Assembly (NCBI GenBank): GCA_903862845.1
Contig: CAIOZS010000240.1
Location: 1-58,437 of the forward strand
Length of the DNA stretch: 58,437 bases
Source: an uncultured Thermoleophilia bacterium
Lineage (GTDB): Bacteria > Actinomycetota > Thermoleophilia > UBA2241
Direction of reading: 5' to 3'
Shown here: positions 38,788-45,572 of the stretch, piece after piece
Position numbering within the stretch: position 1 is the stretch's first letter
How the letters are laid out: each line of letters begins with the position of its first letter
Notes under the pieces: model-generated
Seen by the model: only the letters and a program-made list of their open reading frames with translations
Databases searched by the model: none
What the model was told of the DNA's origin: nothing
Translations under genes and position numbers: made by a program

Positions 38788-40101
38788 ATGGACTCTCTGC
38801 CACGCGCACGCAAGCCCTACACGGTGTACCGCAGGCAGGACGGCGCGGCGGCTGAGGCTGCGCCTCCGCCGCGCCTACCGCAGCCTCCCTTCTCCGGCGG
38901 CGGTCGCCCGCCGCGCCGCCGCCGTCGGCGCGGCGGACTCCTCATCGTGGTCATACTGCTGGTCGTCCTTGCGGCGCTGGCCGCAGTCGCCGTTGCCACC
39001 CTGCGTCCGTTCGGCGGCGGCACCAGCGCCACGGCGAGCACCGCGGTCCCGCAGCCGACCGCCGTCGCCACTGGCGGACCCGCCACGACGGCCACTCCGA
39101 CGCCCAAGCCGACGCCGACGACGTCGCCCACCGTCCCGTCCGGACCGGCGCTGGTGACCGTCACCGCCGGCGGCGACGTGATCGGCGGTTTCGGCGTCAG
39201 CGCGGTCGTCGGCAGCATGGGCAGCGGCCTCTTCCGCGGCATCGCCCCGTTTTTCGAGGCCAGCGACTTCGGCTTCGTCAATCTCGAATCGCCGCTCACC
39301 TACAGCGGCGACCCGCAAGGCTGGAAGGACGTCGTCATCAAGGGCAACCCGGCGCTGGCGCCGGCCATGGCCAAGAGCGGCATCAACGTGGTGACCATGG
39401 CCAACAACCACGCCGGCGACATGGGCGACAGCGGCCTTCTGGACAGCTTCAAGTACTGCAAGAAGGCCGGCATCACCGTGGTCGGCGCCGGCAAGAATCT
39501 GAAGGCGGCTCAGGCCGGCGCCGTGCTCAAGACGGACGGCGCGAGGACGGCCTTCCTCGGCTTCAGCGACGTGCTCCCGGCCGGCTACCCAGCCACGTCC
39601 ACCAGCCCCGGCACGTCCCCCGGGCGCGCCAACATCAACGCGGTCACGGCGAACATCCGCGCCGCCGCGAAGAAGGCCGACTACGTGTTCGTGGGCTGGC
39701 ACTGGAACTTTGAGTACAAACGTGCGCCGAGCTACCTCGAGTCGAGCGAGGGCAAGGCCGCCGTCGACGCCGGCGCCGACATCGTCTTCGCCCACCATCC
39801 GCACCTGCTCGACGGCGTGCAGGCCTACCACGGCGGGCTCATCTTTTACAGCCTCGGCAACCTCGTGTTCAGCGGGTTCTCCGGTGAGACCGCCCAGACG
39901 GTGCTCGTCAAGGCCAACGTGACGCCGCATACCATCGCCGCCAAGCTCATCCCGGTGCAGATCAGCGGCTCGGGTGTGCCCACCGTGGCCACCGGCTCCA
40001 CGGGCCTCGGCATTCTGCAGCGCGTCAAGAGCCTCTCCGCCGCGCTGGGCACGACGGTGACCATCAAGGACAACCGCGGGTACGTGCACGTGAAGCGCTG
40101 A
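38788..40101 (+). CDS. CapA-family (poly-gamma-glutamate synthesis-type) protein
   Basis: The 437-residue protein has a basic cytoplasmic N-terminus, one membrane helix (about residues 50-72, LLIVVILLVVLAALAAVAV), a Thr/Pro/Ala-rich linker, and an extracellular CapA metallophosphoesterase-like domain: TVTAGGDVIGGFG, FVNLESPLTYSG, VTMANNHAGDMGDSG, VFVGWHWNFEYKRAPS and IVFAHHPHLLDGVQ. CapA-type proteins take part in making or attaching polyanionic capsule; the function outside Bacillus is mostly unproven. No capB/capC is nearby. The stop overlaps the lgt start by one base. Confidence 0.9.
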   Translation: MDSLPRARKPYTVYRRQDGAAAEAAPPPRLPQPPFSGGGRPPRRRRRRGGLLIVVILLVVLAALAAVAVATLRPFGGGTSATASTAVPQPTAVATGGPATTATPTPKPTPTTSPTVPSGPALVTVTAGGDVIGGFGVSAVVGSMGSGLFRGIAPFFEASDFGFVNLESPLTYSGDPQGWKDVVIKGNPALAPAMAKSGINVVTMANNHAGDMGDSGLLDSFKYCKKAGITVVGAGKNLKAAQAGAVLKTDGARTAFLGFSDVLPAGYPATSTSPGTSPGRANINAVTANIRAAAKKADYVFVGWHWNFEYKRAPSYLESSEGKAAVDAGADIVFAHHPHLLDGVQAYHGGLIFYSLGNLVFSGFSGETAQTVLVKANVTPHTIAAKLIPVQISGSGVPTVATGSTGLGILQRVKSLSAALGTTVTIKDNRGYVHVKR

Positions 40102-40910
40102 TGCGCCCGGTCCTCTTTCAGATCGGGAGCTTCCGGCTCTACAGCTTCGGCCTCATGGCGGCGCTGGCGCTCATCGTGCCCGGGCTCACGATCGTGCGGC
40201 CGCTCATCAAGCGCCGCGGCGTGAGCGCCGACTTCGCCTACGAGCTCGTCGTGGCCGCCGGCGTGGGCGGCTTCGTCGGAGCGCGCATCTACTACCTCAT
40301 CGAGAACTACGCCGCCGTCAAGGCCGACTTCTGGGGCGTCGCCTTCGGCGGCATCGGCTTCGTGTGGTACGGCGGGCTCATCGGCGGCTTTCTCGGCGTG
40401 GTGGGCTGGACGCTCGTGCGGCGCATGCCGATGGACGTGGTCGCCAACGCCATGGCCCCGGCGGTCGCCATGGGCTATGCCATCGGGCGCATCGGCTGCC
40501 AGCTCGCCGGCGACGGCGACTACGGCAAGGTCTCGAGCCTGCCGTGGGCGATGGGCTACCCGCACGGCACCGTGCCCACGCCGCCCGGCGTGCGCGTCCA
40601 GCCCACGCCGATCTACGAGATCATCATCATGGCCTTCGTCGTCTGGATCCTCTGGCGCCTGGCCACGCGCTTCGACAAGTCCGGCTGGTGGACGTTTGGC
40701 TGGTTCCTGATCCTCTCCGGCCTCGAGCGCTTCGTCGTCGAATTCGTGCGCCGCAATCCGGTCTGGCTCGCCGGACTCACGCAGCCGCAGTGGGTGGCCG
40801 TCGCGAGCGTTCTGATCGGCATCGGGCTGGTGCTGGTGTTCGGCCGGCGACCGGCGGTGCGCGTCGCGGCCGGGCGGCAAAGCGCCCGGCGCGCGGCTAC
40901 AACTCGCTGA
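40101..40910 (+). CDS. lgt: prolipoprotein diacylglyceryl transferase
   Basis: The 269-residue membrane protein follows the Lgt pattern: FQIGSFRLYSFGLMAALAL at the N-terminus, VGGFVGARIYYLIENY, WYGGLIGGFLGVVGW, the signature AIGRIGCQLAGDGDYG (conserved Arg and Gly-rich loop), PTPIYEIIIMAFVVW and LSGLERFVVEFVRRN with the conserved E-R. It transfers diacylglycerol from phosphatidylglycerol to the lipobox cysteine of prolipoproteins. It follows capA with a one-base overlap and converges on the DUF4143 gene (14-base overlap of ends). Confidence 0.93.
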   Translation: MRPVLFQIGSFRLYSFGLMAALALIVPGLTIVRPLIKRRGVSADFAYELVVAAGVGGFVGARIYYLIENYAAVKADFWGVAFGGIGFVWYGGLIGGFLGVVGWTLVRRMPMDVVANAMAPAVAMGYAIGRIGCQLAGDGDYGKVSSLPWAMGYPHGTVPTPPGVRVQPTPIYEIIIMAFVVWILWRLATRFDKSGWWTFGWFLILSGLERFVVEFVRRNPVWLAGLTQPQWVAVASVLIGIGLVLVFGRRPAVRVAAGRQSARRAATTR

Positions 40911-42156
40911 GCGGCAACGACGTGACGTCGTCGCCCAGCGGCAGCCGGCGGTCTCCCAAGTACACGACGTAGCCGGGCGCTACCATACCGCCCAGGTCGG
41001 CCCTCAAACCGCGGATGCCACGAGCCATCCGCGCGGTGGCGGTGGCAGAAGTCTTGACCTCCAGCGGGACCAGCCGCTCGGCGCCGGACTCCCACGCCTG
41101 CGCGAGCACATCGACTTCGACGCCGGTGGCCGTCCGCCAGAAGTGGAGCCGGGCGGTCTCGCCATGATGCAGAGCGGCCTTGAGCAGCTCGCCGATCACC
41201 GCCGTCTCGAGAATCGTGCCGGCCATGGGACCAGCGGCAGCGTGCGAGGCGTCGCGCAGGCCCACGAGGTGACAGAGCATGCCGGCGTCGGTGAAGTAGA
41301 CCTTGGGGGTCTTGACCAGGCGCTTGTTCAGGTTGGCGTGATAGGGGCGCAGCGTGAAGACCTGGTAGCTCGCCTCGAGGATGGAGAGCCAGCGTTTGGC
41401 CGTACCGAGGGCGATGCCGAGCTCGCCCGCGAGAGCGCTGAGGTTGAGGAGCTGACCAGAGCGCGCCGCCAGGGCGCGAACGAAGAGCTGGAACTGCAGG
41501 AGGTCGCCGACCTGCGCCATGCCGCGCACGTCGCGCTCCAGGTAGGTCCCGAGGTAGCTGTCGTGCCACAGGCCGGGATCGAGTCCCGGCTCCGCCGCGA
41601 GCTGGGGGAAGAAGCCGCGCACGAAGGTCGGCCAGTAGTCCGGCGGCGGCTCGGAGGCGCCGGGCCCGGGCGGAGGCGCCCCGGCCGGCGGCCGCTGCGG
41701 CCGCTCCCACGGCAGCGGCCTGTCTGGCTCGCGGGCCAGCTCGCGTAGCGACAGCGGCAGCAGCCGCAGCAGGGCGACGCGGCCGGCGAGCGACTCCGTC
41801 ACGCCGGCCGCGAGCAGCAGGTTCTGCGAGCCGCTGAGTACCCACTGGCCGCGTGCCCCGCGATCGTCGTCGATCCGTTCCTTTACGTAGGAGAGCAGCG
41901 CCGGGGCGTTCTGGACTTCGTCCAGGATCACCGGCGCCGGGAAGGCCGCGAGGAAGCCGCGCGGATCGGTGACCGCGGCTTCCCGCGCATCCGGCGCGTC
42001 AAGTGACACGTACCGATGCGTGCTCGCCAGCGCGTGGCGCAGGAGCGTCGTCTTGCCTGCCTGCCGCGGCCCGGTGAGCATGACCGCGGGGAACTGCTCC
42101 AGGGCGCGCAGGAGCGTCGTCTCAAGGGTGCGCGGGATGTAGTCGGTGTCGTTCAT
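40897..42156 (-). CDS. AAA ATPase with DUF4143 domain
   Basis: The 419-residue protein has an N-terminal ATPase domain (Walker A: MLTGPRQAGKTTLLRHAL; Walker B: PVILDEVQNAP; sensor-like WVLSGSQNLLL) and the DUF4143 C-terminal part (KTPKVYFTDAGMLCHLVGL, then LHFWRTATGVEVDVLAQ and LVPLEVKTSAT, a PD-(D/E)XK-like core). These ATPases are widespread and mobile; their function is unproven. An internal Pro/Gly-rich insertion (about residues 150-175) is present. ATG at 42156 is preferred over the GTG one codon earlier. An inverted repeat overlaps the start. Confidence 0.88.
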   Translation of the reverse strand: MNDTDYIPRTLETTLLRALEQFPAVMLTGPRQAGKTTLLRHALASTHRYVSLDAPDAREAAVTDPRGFLAAFPAPVILDEVQNAPALLSYVKERIDDDRGARGQWVLSGSQNLLLAAGVTESLAGRVALLRLLPLSLRELAREPDRPLPWERPQRPPAGAPPPGPGASEPPPDYWPTFVRGFFPQLAAEPGLDPGLWHDSYLGTYLERDVRGMAQVGDLLQFQLFVRALAARSGQLLNLSALAGELGIALGTAKRWLSILEASYQVFTLRPYHANLNKRLVKTPKVYFTDAGMLCHLVGLRDASHAAAGPMAGTILETAVIGELLKAALHHGETARLHFWRTATGVEVDVLAQAWESGAERLVPLEVKTSATATARMARGIRGLRADLGGMVAPGYVVYLGDRRLPLGDDVTSLPLSEL

Positions 42157-42157
42157 C

Positions 42158-42196
42158 ACCTTGCAATTATGCTATCGAAAAGCACAATTACAAGGT
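42158..42196. promoter_or_regulatory. operator-like inverted repeat at the DUF4143 gene start
   Basis: ACCTTGCAATTATGC (42158-42172) and GCACAATTACAAGGT (42182-42196) are inverted arms matching at 13 of 15 positions. A -10-like CATAAT (minus strand, 42166-42171) lies inside the left arm, nine bases before the ATG, so a bound protein would block transcription. Confidence 0.6.
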
Positions 42197-42243
42197 TGCG
42201 TGCTGCCGCAGGCTCGCACGCTTCTCGCCCGCAGGCCCCTCGC

Positions 42244-43362
42244 CTACAGGTACGACTGCAGCGTCCCCCGGCGGCGGATGTCCACGCTGGCGCAGTGAAA
42301 GCCGCCGCCGATGGTCTCGAAGTCGTAGAACGGGCACTCGATGGGCGTGAAGCCCCACTTCTTGAAGGCGGCGATCAGGCGCTCCTCGCCCCTGGAGACG
42401 ATCACCCGCTCCTCGTCGAGCATCACGACGTTCATGCTGATCCAGCGCGAGCAGTTGTACATGGGGTGCGTGAGCGGCATGTCGGGCTCGGGGCACACGA
42501 GGACGTCCCAGCCGGCCTTCTCGAACAGGTCCGGCACCTTGGCGCAGCGCTCGGGATGCACCAGCAGCTTGCCGGGGGCCAGCGGCGAGAAGGTGGCGTC
42601 GATGTGCATGGGGTGCGTGTCGTGGACCTCGACCTCGTGGACGCGGAAGTCCGGGGCGAGGTGACGGCGCAGCCACTCGATGCCGAAGCTGTTGCAGCAG
42701 CTCGATTGGGCGATGAAGAGGTCGCGGCCGCACTTGATGGCATCGGCCGCGTCGAACAGAGGCTCGTGCTCGGTGAGGATGGTGCGCTGCGGCTCGCCCT
42801 TTTCCATGGCCACGAAGTCCGGCTTGTAGCTGGCGTCGGAGAGCTCGGGGCGCGGGGCGGAGATCCAGCGCGCCCCGCCGCGGAAGTACTCCTTGCAGAG
42901 GCTCTTGTAGGCGTGGTGCTCAAAGTGGCGGCTGCGCCAGCCCATGGGCGCCTCGATGATCTGATCGCCGATCACCAGCAGCACGTCGCGCGGCATGAGC
43001 GCGTAGCACGAGCTGGGCAGGGACCAGCCGGGGGCGGCGATGGGCTGGTCCCAAGCGAAACGCTCGGGCCGGCGCACGGTGACGCCCTCGGCCTCGAGGA
43101 TGTGGACGAAGGCCTCGACGTCCGCCTCGGCCTTCCTCAGCATCTCGGCCGGCCAGCGCCGCCCGCCTTCGGCCTTGAAGAACGGCCACTGCGCCCTGTC
43201 GTGGACCACCGCCGGCGTGATCGTCTCCCACGGCGGGATCAGGGCGTCCTCGACGACGCCGACAATGATCTCCTCGAGCGGGTCCCACTCGGTGAAGGTG
43301 CTGACGGGGGAGGCGGCTGCAGGAGCCGGGCGGTCCGCGGACAAAGGCTCGCTGGGAGACAC
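42244..43362 (-). CDS. amidinotransferase (glycine amidinotransferase-like)
   Basis: The 372-residue protein resembles arginine:glycine amidinotransferase and its natural-product relatives: STFTEWDPLEEIIVGVVEDA at the N-terminus, CYALMPRDVLLVIGDQIIEA with MGWRSR, the central VHDTHPMHIDATFSPLAPGK containing the catalytic histidine, and a C-terminal GGGFHCASVDIRRRG with the nucleophilic cysteine. It would move an amidino group from arginine to an amine acceptor; the acceptor is unknown. The start is a GTG with AAGGAGAG seven bases upstream. It stands alone between an ATPase gene and a toxin-antitoxin pair. Confidence 0.88.
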   Translation of the reverse strand: MSPSEPLSADRPAPAAASPVSTFTEWDPLEEIIVGVVEDALIPPWETITPAVVHDRAQWPFFKAEGGRRWPAEMLRKAEADVEAFVHILEAEGVTVRRPERFAWDQPIAAPGWSLPSSCYALMPRDVLLVIGDQIIEAPMGWRSRHFEHHAYKSLCKEYFRGGARWISAPRPELSDASYKPDFVAMEKGEPQRTILTEHEPLFDAADAIKCGRDLFIAQSSCCNSFGIEWLRRHLAPDFRVHEVEVHDTHPMHIDATFSPLAPGKLLVHPERCAKVPDLFEKAGWDVLVCPEPDMPLTHPMYNCSRWISMNVVMLDEERVIVSRGEERLIAAFKKWGFTPIECPFYDFETIGGGFHCASVDIRRRGTLQSYL

Positions 43363-43511
43363 TGGACACTCTCCTTTCCGCTCGCGGAGAGACTCGGAGG
43401 ACGCCTTCGCGGCGTCAGGGATGAACGTGGGCCCAGTCTACCGGACGCGCGGAAGTGCCGGCGACGGGAACCTCAGGGTCGTGTGGCGACAGGCGTCTGC
43501 CGACCGCGCCC

Positions 43512-44351
43512 CTACGCCTGCCTCAGGGCGCGCGACGAACGGCCTTCCCGCATCATGACGAGCAGACCCTGCATCACGGACCACGCGTACTGGCGAAACT
43601 GATCATCGTCCATACCTGGGTACGCCCTGCTCGGGCGCTGATGAAGGAGGGCAGCGATGCCTGGAGAAGCCGGCGTCTCGAATGTGGTGGCCAGGTCATG
43701 GAGGCAGCGCCGAAACCACGTCGGCGAGGCGGCGGCGAGTCTGGGCAACTCCGCACGCACCCATGCGCGCCAAGCGCGAAAGCCGTCCAAGACGTAGAAG
43801 ATGTAGTGGAGGTCCTTCTCCCTCTTCAGCGGGTCGGTTCGTTTCCTGGAGACGAGCGCTTTGTGAAAGATGAAGGCGGCCGGCGTCGGCAGCCACACGC
43901 GCCCCTCCAGTTCCCCGTCGCTGAGAACGTCGAGCGGCAAGAACCACTTGTTCGCGAGCAGCAGGTCAACGTAGCGGAGCTCCTGGGCGGTGAGTCCGCT
44001 CTGCACGCTGCGCACAGCCTGACCGGGGCCCTTCGCGTTGGTGATGAACGCGATTTCGATTTCATGGCCCGCGCGCATGGCCACATAGGTCGTGACCGGA
44101 GGAGTCTCCAGGGAGCGAAACTCGCAGGTGAAGCCGGCTTCGCCGAGTAGCTGGTCGATGGACTTCTCGCGCTCCGGCTCCTGGCGCGGCACAGCGACGT
44201 CGAGGTCCCGGGTCTTGAGGGCAACGGCCTCGGCGGAGGGCTGCTCATGGGCAGCGAACAGGTAAGGCACCCAGCCGCCGGCGATGACCATGTCATCGAG
44301 GTAGGGCTCGAGGGCTTTGAGGCTGATGAGCAGGATTTGGTCGAGAGCCAT
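43512..44351 (-). CDS. nucleotidyltransferase, AbiEii-like toxin
   Basis: The 279-residue protein shows a nucleotidyltransferase core: DDMVIAGGWVPYLF (the glycine-rich G-G-W motif), KTRDLDVAVPRQ (paired acidic residues for metal) and YVAMRAGHEIEIAFIT (third acidic residue), followed by a helical C-terminal half. This matches GSU2403-type/NTP_transf_8 proteins and, with the HTH gene immediately upstream (TAGATG, no gap), the type IV AbiE toxin-antitoxin arrangement. The toxin would transfer nucleotides onto a cellular target such as tRNA (known for some relatives). Confidence 0.75.
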   Translation of the reverse strand: MALDQILLISLKALEPYLDDMVIAGGWVPYLFAAHEQPSAEAVALKTRDLDVAVPRQEPEREKSIDQLLGEAGFTCEFRSLETPPVTTYVAMRAGHEIEIAFITNAKGPGQAVRSVQSGLTAQELRYVDLLLANKWFLPLDVLSDGELEGRVWLPTPAAFIFHKALVSRKRTDPLKREKDLHYIFYVLDGFRAWRAWVRAELPRLAAASPTWFRRCLHDLATTFETPASPGIAALLHQRPSRAYPGMDDDQFRQYAWSVMQGLLVMMREGRSSRALRQA

Positions 44352-45422
44352 CTAGACTCGTTCCGCCGCTGCAAGCTTCGGCCCCAAGCGGCGCTCGAAG
44401 AGTCGCTCGGCCTGCTCACGACCGCGGAGCGGGTAGTCGTAGAGGTCGAGGTAGAGTTGCAGATCCGAGACCAGCGAGAGCCCCTCTGCCTCCTGCCTGT
44501 CGAAGAAGGCCGAGATGCGATAGTAGGGCAGGCTGATGCGCAGATTGGCGCCGCGCTGTACCTCCCGCGCGTCCAGGTCGCGCGCCATTGCCTCCACCAT
44601 CAGACTGTCGCGAACATACACATCGACGGTGTCGAACTCGGCGTGCGGCACGATGAGGCTGGCGCCGGCTTGCGTCGTGAGCGCGTAGTCGTGGCGGGCG
44701 AGACGCAGAGACTGCTTCATCATGTCCATCACTGCGTTCGCGCTCGGTGCCGCGACGAAGTAGCTCCTCGTCTCGACCGAGCGCTTGCGGTAGGCGCCGA
44801 CCCAGTCCTGCAGGAGGTCCTGCCCGTGGCGCAGCGCAAGGCCGTCTTCCTGCCGCGCGACGTAGCCGCGTCGTTCAAGCTCCTGCACGACCTTGGACAC
44901 GTAGCCGGGGCTCAGACTCACCTCCTCGGCGATGCTGCGAACGCCCCTTTCCGGCCTCGAGGCGATCAAAGAGCGCAATACCAACGAGGCCTTGTCGGAG
45001 AAGGGGTTGCGCGAACGCCGTTGCTCGACGAACGGATTGGCGAATCCGCGACGGTCGATGTGCGTGGCGGCGGCGGTGATCCAGGCATTGCCGGCCAAGT
45101 CGAAGAAGGGCACGCCGCTTTCGCGCAGGAGCTCCTGCCGAGCGCGGCTCAGAAACGGGGCAGCGAAGAGCCGGAGCTCGCTGGCACGCCCCGCCTCGCG
45201 ACCGCGTAGCAGCTCCACAGCCTCCTTCAGCCTCGCCTCACTGCGCACGTCTTCGTACTCGACGAGCAGCCTGAGTCTCTGCCTGCCGAACTGCACCCGC
45301 GCCTCGTAGTCTGCGCGCTGGTCGCCGACCTGCGCTGCCTCGGCGACCTCGACCTGCCCGGACGGGAACAGCTGCTCCAAGGCCGATCGAACCTCGTCTC
45401 TGCTGGGCCTGTTCTCTCGCAT
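44352..45422 (-). CDS. winged-helix AbiEi-like antitoxin
   Basis: The 356-residue protein has an N-terminal region with EYEDVRSEARLKEAVELLRG, a middle segment GVPFFDLAGNAWITAAATHI typical of this transcriptional-regulator family, a winged helix-turn-helix (GVRSIAEEVSLSPGYVSKVV followed by QELERRGYVARQ), and a C-terminal domain with LIVPHAEFDTVDVYVRDSLM. In type IV systems the antitoxin represses its operon and counters the toxin without binding it. It is the first gene of the pair; four GTTTCC half-sites surround and precede its start codon. Confidence 0.72.
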   Translation of the reverse strand: MRENRPSRDEVRSALEQLFPSGQVEVAEAAQVGDQRADYEARVQFGRQRLRLLVEYEDVRSEARLKEAVELLRGREAGRASELRLFAAPFLSRARQELLRESGVPFFDLAGNAWITAAATHIDRRGFANPFVEQRRSRNPFSDKASLVLRSLIASRPERGVRSIAEEVSLSPGYVSKVVQELERRGYVARQEDGLALRHGQDLLQDWVGAYRKRSVETRSYFVAAPSANAVMDMMKQSLRLARHDYALTTQAGASLIVPHAEFDTVDVYVRDSLMVEAMARDLDAREVQRGANLRISLPYYRISAFFDRQEAEGLSLVSDLQLYLDLYDYPLRGREQAERLFERRLGPKLAAAERV

Positions 45423-45478
45423 GTTTCCTCAAGGCTCCATGTTTCCCAAACGGGAAACAGCATACATCCAGGAAACAT
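45420..45478. promoter_or_regulatory. four-half-site operator of the AbiE-like operon
   Basis: ATGTTTCCT (45421-45429), ATGTTTCCC (45439-45447), GGGAAACA (45452-45459) and AGGAAACAT (45470-45478) are two direct and two inverted copies of one half-site. The inner pair forms TGTTTCCC-AAAC-GGGAAACA and the outer pair a wider palindrome. The start codon of the antitoxin gene is part of the first copy. A TATGCT on the minus strand (45459-45464) could be the -10 box. Confidence 0.75.
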
Positions 45479-45572
45479 CGAAGGACAGTGGTCGGCCGCG
45501 AGGGTCAGACTCTGTACGTCACCGCTCGAGTGCCCGCCCGAATCCCCGCCTTGGAGGCAGAACTCCCCGACG

